Shown in pieces: positions 1 to 10,727 of a DNA stretch of 64,000 nucleotides. This stretch comes from Hymenobacter volaticus (lineage in GTDB: Bacteria; Bacteroidota; Bacteroidia; Cytophagales; Hymenobacteraceae), in assembly GCF_022921055.1 (NCBI RefSeq), contig NZ_CP095064.1:62001-126000 (forward strand), written 5' to 3'. Both the position numbers and the translations under genes were made by a program. Below the pieces are notes generated by a model. It made no database searches, was not told where the DNA came from, and was given only the letters and a program-made list of their open reading frames with translations. How positions within the stretch are numbered: the stretch's first letter is position 1; each line of letters opens with the position of its first letter.

Positions 1-1763
1 GGCCGCCGCTGGGAGCAGCGCACCGCGCTCATGCGCGAGGCTATCATCTACAACCGCAACAACCCGAGCATCGTGTTCTACGAGTCGGGCAACGAGTCCA
101 TCAGCGCCGAGCACATGCGCGAGATGAAAGCGATTCGCGACCAATATGACCCGCAGGGCGGGCCATCGGCGCGCGGGAGATGCTCGATATTGCCGAGGCC
201 GAGTACGGGGGCGAGATGCTCTACATCAACAAAAGCGCGACGAAGCCGCTCTGGGCCATGGAGTACTCGCGCGACGAAGGCTTGCGCAAGTACTGGGATG
301 AATTCTCCCCGCCCTACCATAAGGACGGGGCCGGCCCGCTCTACAAAAATGCCGACGCCAGCATCTACAACCGCAACCAGGACACCCACGCCCGCGAAAA
401 CGTGATGCGCTGGTACGACTACTGGCGCGAGCGGCCGGGCACCGGCCAGCGCGTCAACTCGGGCGGGGTCAACATCGTCTTCTCCGACACCAACACCCAT
501 TACCGCGGGGCGGAAAACTACCGCCGTAGCGGCGAGGTCGATGCCCTGCGCATCGCCAAGGACGGCTTCTTTGCCCACCAGGTGATCTGGGACGGCTGGG
601 TGGATCCCGAGAAAGCCCGCACCCATATCATCGGCCACTGGAACTATCAAGCCGGCGTAACCAAGGACGTGACGGTGGTCTCGAGCGGCGAGCAGGTGGA
701 ATTGCTGGTGAATGGCAAGTCGCTCGGTTTTGGGGAGCCGAGTCACCGCTTCCTCTACACTTTCCGGAACGTTGCCTGGCAGCCGGGTAACCTCACGGCC
801 ATCAGCTACGACGCCAAGGGGCAGAAAGTCAGTGAGGCCACGCAGGAAACCGCCGGCGCGCCCGTGGCCCTCAAGCTCACGCCCATCCTGAGCCCGGCGG
901 GGCTGAAAGCCGACGGCGCCGACCTGGCGCTGGTGCAAGTGGAAGTGGTGGACGCGCAGGGCCGCCGCTGCCCCACCGCCCTGGATCTAGTGACCTTCAC
1001 CCTCAGCGGTCCGGCCGAGTGGCGCGGGGGCCTGGCCCAGGGGCCCAACAATTACATTCTGGCCCAAAGCCTGCCGGTGGAAGGGGGCGTAAACCGCGTG
1101 CTGGTACGCACCACCACCAAGGCGGGCACCATCAAGGTGCAGGCGTCGGCCCAGGGCTTGCCTTCGGTTGCTGTCAGCCTGAAATCCAAGCCGGTAGCGG
1201 TAAAGAATGGCCTGAATCCCACGCTGCCGGCCGAAGGCGTGCCGGTACGCCTGACGCGCGGGCCAACCCCGTCGACGCCCTCGTATACCCCCTTGCGCAC
1301 GGCCGTGGCCATTCGCCGCGTGTCGGCTAGCTCCAACCAAGACCAAGCCGCGGCCAGCTACGACGACAACGAGCTGTCGGAGTGGGTCAGCGGCAAAGAG
1401 CAGACTGGGCCCTGGATTCAGTACGAGCTAGCGCGGCCCGCCGCCATCAGCGAAGTTTGCATGAAGCTGGTGGGCTGGCGCCGGAGTCAGTATCCGATCC
1501 GTATTCTGGTGGACGGGCAGGAAGTGTTCCGCGCTACCACCGAGCGCAGTCTGGGGTACTATACGGCGGCCTTTGCGCCGCGCACCGGCAGAACCGTGCG
1601 CATCGAGTTGACGGGGGCGGGCCAGAGCCAAGAGGCGTATACCATCACGGAACTGGTCGCCCCGAAAAAGTTGGAACCGGCCGACAGCGAGGTACCGAAA
1701 GGTACACTGGGCCTGGTAGAAGTGGAGCTCTACGAGAAAGCCGGGACCTCCCGCACGCCTTAA
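1..1763 (+). CDS. Glycoside hydrolase family 2 protein, 3' part (frameshifted)
   Basis: This is the C-terminal part of a beta-galactosidase-like GH2 enzyme; the 5' end lies outside the window. The first frame reads NNPSIVFYESGNESIS, the GH2 acid/base region, with Glu at 94-96. At about 157-162 the frame moves by one missing base in GGCGGGCC, then continues as GAREMLDIAEAEYGG. A WAMEYS motif (Glu at 261-263) is a candidate nucleophile. After it come a DUF4982-like beta domain (about 540-850), an Ig/invasin-like domain (850-1210) and a discoidin/F5-8C-like domain (about 1315-1735, SSNQDQAAASYDDNELSEW). The protein probably cleaves glycans outside the cytoplasm. The frameshift is probably a missing G rather than a true mutation, but a pseudogene cannot be excluded. 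Confidence 0.85.
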
Positions 1764-1909
1764 GCAGACCGGCTAAGGCAAGTAAAGTCAGCGGCTAGAT
1801 TTAACTCCGCAAGCTTCGCCTGATGTGAGAAGTTAATCAACGGGCGACTGCGCCTTGGAATTGTGCTGGGGCAGCCCGGTTGACGGGGAGGCCGTGTTGG
1901 GCGTAGAAC

Positions 1910-2494
1910 TCAGGGTACGTTATTTTGTCGGATAATTTGGTCAACTTCATCTTGGCTAATTCCTGCTTGTTTCAAGCAGGTGGTAATAAAAGCAGTTTTC
2001 CCAGCTACATACTCCGGGATATTAGTAGGATACAGGGTCGCTAGTTGCTTTTTCAACTGGCCATACTCACTCACTTTTGCCCGATGAGTGCGCAAGTAGT
2101 CCCGAAACAATAAATGATTCCGCAAAGGGGTACTACCGGTCAAGCAAGCATATAAGTGATGAGCTGGCCATTCTCTTTGAAAAGCACTGTAGGGAGTATT
2201 TGCGGAGTTTAACTTAAAGGCCTCTCGACCGACAATGCCTAAATCGCCTTGGTGCTGGTAGCCGATCAGAGCCAGTTTGCTTATAACCTTTTGCATGGCC
2301 GCCTCATCGGCTACTACTAGGTCAATATCGAGAATCGGTTTGGCCGCCAATCCTACCACGGAAGTACTGCCTACGTGTTCCACTGCGAGCAGTAAATCTT
2401 GTAAGCTCGCTTGGTAAAGCAGTTTAAGCTCCTCATAGGTGCTGCTCCACCTAGGATTATACGCTTCTATTACAATACGCGTATCTCTTTTCAT
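1910..2494 (-). CDS. GrpB family (UPF0157) nucleotidyltransferase-fold protein
   Basis: The 194-residue product begins MKRDTRIVIEAYNPRWSSTYEEL and carries EHVGSTSVVGLAAKPILDIDLVV, the GrpB/UPF0157 signature: the GSTS motif plus the KPxxDxD acidic pair of a minimal nucleotidyltransferase fold. Length is normal for the family, and the protein has no signal peptide, so it should be cytoplasmic. The substrate of these proteins is not established. Beyond its stop, bases 1837-1920 on the same strand read as about 27 codons without a stop (TYPEFYAQHGLPVNRAAPAQ...). This could be a C-terminal extension lost by a frameshift or a relic of another gene. It stands alone, with GH2 on the opposite strand upstream in coordinates. 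Confidence 0.85.
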   Translation of the reverse strand: MKRDTRIVIEAYNPRWSSTYEELKLLYQASLQDLLLAVEHVGSTSVVGLAAKPILDIDLVVADEAAMQKVISKLALIGYQHQGDLGIVGREAFKLNSANTPYSAFQREWPAHHLYACLTGSTPLRNHLLFRDYLRTHRAKVSEYGQLKKQLATLYPTNIPEYVAGKTAFITTCLKQAGISQDEVDQIIRQNNVP

Positions 2495-2881
2495 TCTTTT
2501 TGCTTAAGCTCAACATCTGTAGTGCAGCAGTTGCGTGGACTAAGCTGCTCATGCCAGTTAAGCTGTTTTGAAATCCGGCCACGGAGCTGGAAGTTAGCTA
2601 TTATCGCGTAGGAGCCCGTACTAACTGCGCCTGTAGCGCTAACCACGGATGCGGGCCAGCGGGTGGGACTAGCCAGGGGAGCAACGAGAAAGGCGGGCTG
2701 GAAATCGGCCGCTCGGTGCCCAGGGAGTGTGCGAGGAATTGCCCTACTGCTTTAGAAAGAGCTTGGAATAACCAAAACAGCAGTGACGCGCCACTTGGAC
2801 AGCGGTTAAACGACCCTCATAAGGTGACAAATGCCTCGTAACGTCTCCTGGTTGATTGGTACTATTTCCTGCTACCGACCT

Positions 2882-3625
2882 TTAACGATTTAGTAGCAGG
2901 CCAATCGAAAATCGGACCGTATAGTGGTTTAGCCGGGTGGGCGGCACCGGCACGGAGGTGCCCGTATCAAAAATATACCACTCCCCTGGGCGCAGGGTAT
3001 AGGCATACGAACCCGCCAGGCCGAGGTCGAGTTGGCGGATTGCCACCGACTTGAAGTGGCGCACCGTATAGTACAGGCCCGCGCCCGCGGACACGGTCAG
3101 GTTGAAGGTGCTCAAGGTAAACGAGCCCGCCTGCTGGAAGAGGCTATCGAGGGGCAGAACAGTTGGTTGCGCTGAACTATGCGTCACGTTGACGAAGCGA
3201 TAGCCGAGTCCGGCGCTGGGCAACACCACCTTCAAGCGTTTATCGACCAGCACTTTATTCAATTCAAAGCCGAAGGTATGTTGGTGCAGCGACAAGGAGG
3301 GCGTTGCCCGATCCAACTCCGGGAAGGTGAGCGCCTGCTTGTAATAAAGCGAGACGTAGCCAATGCCTTTCTGACTCACCAAGAACTGTAAGGTCTGCGC
3401 GATGCCCTCCCGCGGAAGAGAAGCGGTAGTGTAAGGCGCAAAAAAAGTGTTGAGCGCCTGCACGTCGAACGTAGCAGTTCCTAGATCGGTCGCTACGCCC
3501 CAATATTTACCAGAAGTGTTCAGCGAAGGAGCCTCCATCGTAGCGTCCGCCTGTCGACGTTGCCCGAGAACAGGATGGCCAGCAATCACCCAGGCAGCAA
3601 GCAGAAAGGCAACTAAGGAGCGCAT
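2882..3625 (-). CDS. Secreted/outer-membrane hypothetical protein
   Basis: The 247-residue protein starts with a clear signal peptide (MRSLVAFLLAAWVIAGHPVLGQ). The mature part has alternating hydrophobic/polar strands ending in an aromatic-rich strand (HYTVRFSIGLLLNR), as in small outer-membrane beta-barrels. I do not recognise a named family. No partner gene is adjacent; 2495-2881 between it and the GrpB gene contains nothing I can identify. Confidence 0.6.
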   Translation of the reverse strand: MRSLVAFLLAAWVIAGHPVLGQRRQADATMEAPSLNTSGKYWGVATDLGTATFDVQALNTFFAPYTTASLPREGIAQTLQFLVSQKGIGYVSLYYKQALTFPELDRATPSLSLHQHTFGFELNKVLVDKRLKVVLPSAGLGYRFVNVTHSSAQPTVLPLDSLFQQAGSFTLSTFNLTVSAGAGLYYTVRHFKSVAIRQLDLGLAGSYAYTLRPGEWYIFDTGTSVPVPPTRLNHYTVRFSIGLLLNR

Positions 3626-4028
3626 AACGGAAAAAGCCTTAGAAAGATAATCGAATTCAACCAGGATTATGCTGGGGCTCTGTAGCAGCTGATTTATCGT
3701 CTCTTAGTGGCTACCACACGCGCCACCTGGACAACTACAACTGGTAGTCACGGGGTGCTCAACAACCGATTCCCTAGCCAATTAAGAATAGAACAACTAA
3801 CTGTTGAGGGCCTTGCTTTATTGTTACCAGTAAGAGCAGAAAGCTCGTAGCCACCAGGCCAACCGCCAGGCTGCAAGTAGATTGCACCGGAGCGTTGAAC
3901 AACTGTCCAGGCAACCGCTAAAATGGCTCTATAACGTTGTTTGAAAACGGCAAATGGGCAGTCTGCTTGGCATCTGCCGTGCTGAGGCGGGTCCTAGTTC
4001 TTCCTAATTATCCACTTCAATCTAAAGG

Positions 4029-4199
4029 ATGAACCAAGTAAACCCTCCTTCTTTGCGAGTAGCAATAGATAACCAAGGCTTTAAAAGTTTAGCCAAGTAC
4101 AACTACTCCCTATCTCATCTGGGAAAAGTCGATTTATATAATAGTTGTTATAAGCGGCACCTCGGAAAAGTGTTACGTTTGAATAGCCCCTTCAGGTAG
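4029..4199 (+). CDS. Possible small protein, 56 residues
   Basis: An ATG ORF of 56 codons (MNQVNPPSLRVAIDNQGFKS...) lies alone in the otherwise empty interval 3626-4281, with AAAGGA directly before the ATG. It is basic, has no signal peptide and matches nothing I recognise. The rest of the interval is AT-rich and holds no other supported feature. It may be a chance ORF. Confidence 0.25.
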   Translation: MNQVNPPSLRVAIDNQGFKSLAKYNYSLSHLGKVDLYNSCYKRHLGKVLRLNSPFR

Positions 4200-4281
4200 C
4201 ATAGGAATAGCACTTGCCATATTCCTCAACAATATTGCTTGCTCATTCCTCTATGTACTCGTTCCGCCCTATCCTATACTG

Positions 4282-4749
4282 ATGCGTTGCCTAACTGTTT
4301 GCCTGATTGGGGGAATAACGACCGTGACTTCCTTCCCTCATTGGCACCAATCTACCCCCGACTTCGCCGCCTATCCGGTCCCGGCAGGGTATACCGGCCG
4401 ACGTCTGCCCCCGAAGTTGGTCCCTCACACGGCCGCTTGGCGGTTTCGAACCCGCATCCGGGAAGTAGCGCAGCAACGCCCCAACTTTGCGGGCCATTAC
4501 GTTCTGGCCACGTGGGGCTGTGGAGCGGAATGTTTGAGCTACGTGATTGTGGATGTCACCTCGGGCCACGTGTATTTCAACGAGGTCAGCGTTTGTTGCT
4601 GGGGCGGCACGGTGCCGGACTCGTTTCAACCCATCCGTTTTCGCCTTACGAGCCAGCTCATCATTTTCCAGGGACTCTTAGGAGAAGAAGGCAGGCAAGG
4701 GCCACACTATTACAAATTTCACAGCGGGCGTCTGCTTGCCTTACCCTAG
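4282..4749 (+). CDS. Conserved hypothetical secreted protein (NFAGHY/TWGCG motif)
   Basis: The 155-residue product has a hydrophobic N-terminus and the motif NFAGHYVLATWGCGAECLSY followed by VIVDVTSGHVYF. This pattern (NFAGHY...WGCG..C) is typical of a widespread uncharacterised family of small periplasmic or lipoprotein-like proteins in bacteria. Paired cysteines (WGCGAEC, VCCWG) suggest disulphides outside the cytoplasm. A longer ORF in another frame (4239-5117) overlaps it but is a shadow. It precedes a DUF3592 membrane protein by 121 bp. Confidence 0.65.
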   Translation: MRCLTVCLIGGITTVTSFPHWHQSTPDFAAYPVPAGYTGRRLPPKLVPHTAAWRFRTRIREVAQQRPNFAGHYVLATWGCGAECLSYVIVDVTSGHVYFNEVSVCCWGGTVPDSFQPIRFRLTSQLIIFQGLLGEEGRQGPHYYKFHSGRLLALP

Positions 4750-4870
4750 CCTGTACCTACCAGAGCGGGCACCTAAACCTCTCAGGTAAAAGCTTGTCAC
4801 CTTTCTTCAACCAGCCGTCCAATAAGGTGGCCAGGCGACCTGTTGATACGGTGCTTATTGCCTTTCTTTT

Positions 4871-5257
4871 ATGGACTATATCCTGTATCTGGCTGTTGGG
4901 GCATCTGTCGCGCTCTTTGGGTGGACCGCTTCACGGGCGTTGTATTTGCGCTGGCACGGGATTGCGACGACCGGCACGATCACGGCCCTCGTGCGCACGG
5001 CCGATGGCGATGGCGTCTCGTACGCCCCACGGGTCGCCTTCTTTACGCAGGAAGGCATTCGCATCGAGGTCACGAGTTCGGTTAGTACGCAGGAAGCGGG
5101 CGACTATTTCCGGGTAGGCCAGCAAGTGAGGATTCGCTACTCCCCCACCAATCCTAGTTACTTTGCCATTGGTGGCTATGAGGTAACCAGTGTCCTCTTC
5201 TTGCTCTTGTTTGCTGGTATGGCCGTAGGAATTCTGTGGTTACTTACCAGATCCTGA
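4871..5257 (+). CDS. DUF3592 domain membrane protein
   Basis: The 128-residue protein has two transmembrane segments, one at the start (YILYLAVGASVALFGWTA) and one at the end (VTSVLFLLLFAGMAVGILWL). Between them is a soluble beta domain with GTITAL, SYAPRVAFFTQEG and VRIRYSPTNPS, the recurring pattern of DUF3592. Function is unknown for the family. The 5258-5839 stretch that follows is non-coding as far as I can see, apart from a low-complexity leader before the next gene. Confidence 0.75.
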   Translation: MDYILYLAVGASVALFGWTASRALYLRWHGIATTGTITALVRTADGDGVSYAPRVAFFTQEGIRIEVTSSVSTQEAGDYFRVGQQVRIRYSPTNPSYFAIGGYEVTSVLFLLLFAGMAVGILWLLTRS

Positions 5258-5839
5258 GCCGCCGCTACCGCTTAGCAGAAGGCAACGGCACCCCTGGTTG
5301 GTTAAGGCTAGCGACTCCGTCTTATATGGCCTTATTCTCGTGGCTGCAAGCTAAAAAAGGCGGCTCTAAGCGGCTGAACTCGGTCCTCTACATCGAAGGT
5401 AGGGCAAATGGCCGGCATGATTCGGCGTTCTGCAACAGCCACGCACTGTTCGTAAAATGCCAATTGAGCAGAGAAGCTTCTTGAGAACGTATCGGGCAGG
5501 AGCTTCTACTCGTCAGTCTTTCACCCCACAGGTGGGGCCTGCATCGACGCAGTCTGGTTGATCCTAAACTCCCATGAGGCTCTCTGAAACAGCGGGCAAA
5601 TTCGTTTAGGTCCGTACTCGGAACTTGTTAGAATCTCATTGATAAGGGGTTATAAATTAACCTTCGGTGCGTCTGCATTATCATATAATTACTCCTTGTT
5701 TTTGTTGCGCGCTTCACCGGACCTTACACTAGCAATCCGACTCGCTCCGGTCCTGAACAAGGAAACTTCACGGACTGATTGCGCGCTGTCCTCTTTCGCC
5801 GCCCTACCGGCGGTGTATTCTTTTTCTCTATCTCATCCT

Positions 5840-8800
5840 ATGAAACAAACCATTACCCGATTGCTGCCCTTGGCCGCAAGTTGGCTGCTGGGTGTGTCCA
5901 GCTCCCAGGCGCAAGTCACCCCCTCGCTCCCCGTACAGCAGGCGCTTCCGACGAGGCGACTATCGTCAAAAACCGCTCCCCTACTGGCCCCCGCCAACGG
6001 CAAATACAGCCCCCCCGGCGGGCGCAAGCACGCCGGCAGGCAGGGGCGACCGTCGCGCCCGGCCTCGAGTGGGTGGCGCGCTACGCCGGCCCGGGCAGCC
6101 CACAAAATAAGGTAGACGTCGCGACTGCCCTCGTGGTGGATGCGGCGGGCAATGTCTATGTGACGGGCAGAGCCCGGGAAGAAAACGCGCTGCAAGCTAA
6201 CGACTATGCCACTATCAAATACTCCCCGAGCGGCCAACAACTCTGGGTGGCCCGCTACAACAATGGCGGCGATGATGTGCCCATGGATCTGGCCGTGGAT
6301 GCGGCAGGCAATGTTTACGTGACCGGCCGCTCGTTTAACCAGGGCTCGGGCGATGACTATGCGACCGTCAAGTACTCGGCCAGTGGCCAGCGGTTGTGGA
6401 CGGCGCGCTACAACGGGGCGGGCAATGGGTCCGACCAGGCGGTCGGCCTGGGGTTGGACGCGGCCGGCAACGTGTACGTGACCGGTACCTCGGCCGGCAC
6501 GGGGACCAAGCTCGATTATGTGACCGTCAAGTACGCTCCCGGCGGGCAGCGCCTGTGGGAGGCGCGCTACAATGCGGCCGGGGGCAATGATGAAGCGGTG
6601 GACATCGCGCTGGACGCGGCCGGCAATATCTTGGTGACGGGTACTATCTCGCGGGACAGCGATTCGGTTTCCAAAGACTATGCGACCCTCAAATACACGG
6701 CCAGCGGCGAGCAACTGTGGGTGAACCGCTACAATGGCTCGGGTAATGCCAATGACCTGGCTGTGGCGTTGGCCGTCGACGCCGCCGGCAACGTGGTGGT
6801 GACCGGCACCTCCAGCACCACCACGTATTTCACAGACGACTATCCTGACTACGCCACGGTCAAGTACGCGGCCAACGGGCAGCAGCTGTGGGACGTACGC
6901 TACAACGGCGTGCTAACACGCAGTTTGGAACAGGCGTTTGACGTGGCCGTGGACGCGGCGGGCGACGTGTTCGTGACGGGGCGCTCGCGCAACCCCACGA
7001 AAGGCGATTGGGACTACGCCACCCTCAAGTATGCGGCCGCCAGTGGCCAGCAACTCTGGGAGGCGCGCTACGACGGAGGAACTGGTGAGAGCGAGGATGA
7101 TGTGACGGCTATGGCCGTAAACGCGGCGGGTGACGTGTACGTGACGGGCGCCAGCAATGGGGACTACGGCACGCTTAAGTATGCCGGAGCCAACGGCCAG
7201 CAGCTCTGGGCCTTATATTACACGCAATCCTCCTCCTCTGATGCGGCGTACGCCGTGGCCATAGACGCGGCCGACAATGTTTACGTTACGGGCGCCAGCG
7301 GCGGGGGTCCCTCGGACTTCGCAACCCTCAAGTATGGGATCAATACCGTCAATCAGGTGCCCACGGCCCGCGCCGCCCCCACCACCCCGCTTACCTTGCC
7401 CACGACGAGTACCCGCCTGAGCGGGGCTGGCACCGACCCCGACGGCACGATTGTCGGCTACATCTGGTCGCAAGTCAGCGGGCCTAGCCCGGCCGTCATT
7501 ACCGGCCGGAGTGGGCGCACGCCGCTGGTGAGCAACCTGGTGGCCGGCACGTACGTGTTCAGCTTAGAGGTGACCGACAGTGGCGGGCTGCGCAGTGCTG
7601 CCAGTCAGACCACGCTCACGGTCAATCCCGAACCGGCGGATGGCCGGGTGCTCTACCGCGTGAATGCGGGCGGCAGCCAAGTAACTAACGCTATTGGCAC
7701 CTTCGCCGCCGATCCCTTCAACGCGGACGGAGCTACCTTCGCCACCGACCAGCCCATTGCCGGCACCGAGGACGACGCCCTCTACCAAAGTGAGCGCTAC
7801 GGCCGCTACTTTCGCTACAGCTTTGCCGTGAGCCGGGGCAAACAGTACGAGGTGGTGCTTCACTTTGCTGAGGTCTACGCCACTCGCGCCGGCCAGCGCG
7901 TGTTCGATGTGGCCGCGGAAGGGCTGGTGGCGTTGAACGACTACGACATCTACCAGAAGGTGGGGCCTTCACGGCGACCACCGAACGGCTGCTCGTCACG
8001 GCCGCCGACGAGGAGCTTGCCTTGGACTTCTACGGCCTGATCGACAACGCGAAAGTGTCGGCCATTGAAATCTATACCGTCAACTCCACCCCTACCACGA
8101 CGGCCGTGCTGCGCCTCAATGCGGGTAGTGGCCAGTTAAGCACGAGTACCGGCCCGTTTGCGGCTGATCAGTACGCGACGGGCGGCAGCGAGTTTGCCAC
8201 CGACCAGGCGATTGCTGGCACCGAAGATGATGCGCTCTACCAGAGTGAGCGCTACGGCGCGTTCACCTACAACCTGCCCGTGGCCAACGGGCAGTATATG
8301 GTCAAACTGCACTTTGCTGAACTCTACTGGAACAGCACCGGCCAGCGCGTCTTCGACGTGCGCGCCGAAAACACAACCGTACTCCGCGCCTACGACATTG
8401 TGCGCAAAGTCGGGCCGCTGACGGCCACCACCGAGTCCTTCCCCGTTACCGTCACCGACGGGGTGCTTTCCTTGGCTTTTGCCCCCGGCGCGGGCGGGGT
8501 GGACCAGCCGAAAGTGTCGGCCATCGAGGTGCTCCAAGCGAGTCCGACCGCCGTGCTGCGTCTCAATGTGGGCGGCGGGCAGCTCAGCACGAGCGTGGGC
8601 CGCTTCAGCACGGATCAGTTCGCGTACGGCGGCACCGAATTCGCCACCGACCAGCCCATTGCCGGCACCGAAGACGATGCCCTCTATCAGACCGAGCGCT
8701 ACGGCACCTTCTCCTACGGTCTGCCCGTGGCCAACGGCACCTACACCGTCAAGCTCCACTTTGCCGAGCTCTATTGGAACGCCCCCGGCCAGCGCGTCTT

Positions 8801-9329
8801 CGACGTGGTGGCCGAAGGCAGCACCGTGCTCCAAGCCTACGACATTGTCAAGAAGGTAGGCCCGTTGACAGCCACCACCGAGTCGTTTTCGGTGACCGTC
8901 ACCGACGGGGTGCTCGCGCTGGCCTTCGCGCCCGGGGCCGGCGGGGTGGATCAGCCGAAAGTGTCGGCCATCGAGGTGCTCAGCGGCAACTCCGCTTCCC
9001 CGGTTACCGCGGCGCGCTCCGCTGCCAGCCCCTTGGCACCCGGTGCCCCGGCTAAGCTACCCGTCTACAGCGCGCAGGTCAAGCTCTACCCCAATCCATC
9101 TACTGATGGCCGCGTCACGCTCGAGCTGCCGGCCGCCTTCCAAGGCGAGGTCAGTTACTCGCTGGTTTCCTCGCTGGGCACGACCTTGAGCCAGGGCCAG
9201 TGCACGGTTTCGGCCGCGGGACAGTCGGTAACCTTCGACTTTTCGCCGCAGCTGTCGGCCGAAGGACTGTACTACCTGCACCTGCGCGGAGCCAAGGGCC
9301 AAGCCCACGTCAAGCTGCTCCGGAAATAA
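5840..9329 (+). CDS. SBBP-propeller / triple-malectin T9SS secreted protein (two frameshifts)
   Basis: The signal peptide (MKQTITRLLPLAASWLLGVSSSQAQ) starts at 5840. One base is missing between about 5945 and 6055, probably in the C7 run at 6010-6016, and a second in G4 at 7962-7965, where KVG-GAFTATTERLL is restored. From 6118 there are eight SBBP-type propeller repeats (VDAAGNVYVTG ... DYATIKYS..GQQLWVARYN), then a PKD/Ig-like domain (about 7350-7625), three malectin-like carbohydrate-binding domains (about 7650-8085, 8105-8540, 8550-8985) and a T9SS type A sorting domain (VKLYPNPSTDGRVTLELP, 9070-9329). The protein should be exported and anchored or released at the cell surface, probably binding glycans. 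A paralogue of the propeller part is at the right edge of the window. Confidence 0.85.
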
Positions 9330-9483
9330 CCACCGACCCGGCGCTGACCCGACACGCACTGGCCCCTCGGAAGAAGCGCCCGACGAGAGAGTAGATCTTG
9401 CTGCAGCAGAAGGGTCACTGTTTTGAACCGTCCGCCCGAAAGTAGGGGCGCGTCCTGGCACGGGCTAATGCCGAAAAGCGAAA

Positions 9484-9518
9484 AAGGGTCTGCTGCCTCG
9501 GGCAACAGACCCTTTTTT
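9484..9518 (+). terminator. Rho-independent terminator of the malectin/T9SS gene
   Basis: A 14-bp stem with one mismatch (AAGGGTCTGCTGCC / GGCAACAGACCCTT, loop TCG) is followed by a run of T. It lies 155 bp after the stop at 9329. An almost identical hairpin follows the giant T9SS gene at 53957. The rest of 9330-9715 shows nothing else. Confidence 0.8.
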
Positions 9519-9715
9519 CAGCCCCCACCTGCGACCAGCTAGCGATTTATTGTTCAGCTTGAAAAGCTAGTAGGTGCTGGCCTTTTGCCCCTTGAGCACC
9601 TTTTAAGTGGGCCTTTTGAAAAGGTCCAGGTCCCTGCTAAGCAACTGATAATTTACATGCACTCTCTACCTGACTGCACCTGTTGTCAAATCAAGATCAT
9701 GTATCGCACAAATGA

Positions 9716-10201
9716 TTAGCGAATTTCTGCATAATCTTTATAAGATTCCAGCTTCATCCACCATTGAAAGCCCCCTTCAATATACTTATTTGCTGTTGCT
9801 TCAATTCCCTTATGTGCTTTTTTTACAATTGCCGAAATATCAGGAGCTAAACCCGTAAGCGGGAATAATTTATCTCGAGAATTATAGGAATCATAAATAA
9901 TAATGTACGCATAATTGCCAATTGGCCTTTTTCCTCTGTTTCCTTTAGCAATAAAAATTTGCAATCCAGGCAGAATAGCTTCTAAGGAAGGGTTTAATTC
10001 TTTCTTTATATGTTGTTCAAATTCCAAAGAATCTACCCCTGGTTTTAAATTAAAACTGCGAACCGAGACAACTCTGCCTTTGCCGGAAATAACAGACTGG
10101 CCGTAAGTGGAGCTAAGAGACAGTATTGTTAAAACAAGAATCACAGCAACAGTTATTCTTGTTTGCAAAGTGGCTGTTGCGGAAAGTAGTTGTTGAGCCA
10201 T
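9716..10201 (-). CDS. Secreted hypothetical protein, AT-rich
   Basis: The 161-residue product begins MAQQLLSATATLQTRITVAVILVLTILSLSSTYGQ, a signal peptide. The mature part reads VRSFNLKPGVDSLEFEQHIKKELNPSLEAILPG..., a compact alpha/beta arrangement reminiscent of ferredoxin-like (NIPSNAP/ABM-type) domains. That is only a weak resemblance. Its DNA is visibly AT-richer than its neighbours, which may indicate recent acquisition. The interval 10202-10727 upstream is AT-rich and contains no gene I can support. Confidence 0.6.
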   Translation of the reverse strand: MAQQLLSATATLQTRITVAVILVLTILSLSSTYGQSVISGKGRVVSVRSFNLKPGVDSLEFEQHIKKELNPSLEAILPGLQIFIAKGNRGKRPIGNYAYIIIYDSYNSRDKLFPLTGLAPDISAIVKKAHKGIEATANKYIEGGFQWWMKLESYKDYAEIR

Positions 10202-10727
10202 GGTTATGTTATTGAGGTTAGTTGAAAATAATAAGTATTAGTATAGAAAGTATTAACCTAGTTTACCAGTTACCTAACACTGCTCAACACATGCGCCCAG
10301 CAGGGTATACCTGTAGTGTGACACTTACCAAGTGTATAGCAGAGTAATGGCTACTCCTCTGCCTTATTTAATTTAATAGATGCTTTTCTATTTTACAAGA
10401 ACTCAGTGGGCTGCCAGTCAATTACGAGAAACTAAACCAGCGGAGTAAGACGCTTGTATGTTTTCTTTCCCCTTCGCTTAACTACAACTAAAGTCAAAAA
10501 ACGACTAGTCAACCTACTACTCGTTATCGGGCTGGCCACGAGAAAGTACTAGGTCGTCTTTGTGCTGCCTGGTGCAGATCCGGCATTTTTTTGATTTAAG
10601 CATTTGTGCTATCTGCTCCTCGCTGCTTTATATTTTGGCTGGTATGCAACGATGCGAGGCTTTTTGGTTTCTTCCCCTTGTCTGTGTTTCTACGGTAAAA
10701 TTACTTTATCCTTTCTCTTTACTAAGT

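Noticed and set aside
78..938. A 286-codon minus-strand open frame
   Set aside because: It is antisense to the GH2 enzyme, whose catalytic motifs and domain order are clear on the plus strand.
4239..5117. A 292-codon plus-strand open frame over two smaller genes
   Set aside because: Its translation has no family motif, while the two frames it crosses encode a conserved NFAGHY/WGCG protein and a DUF3592 protein.
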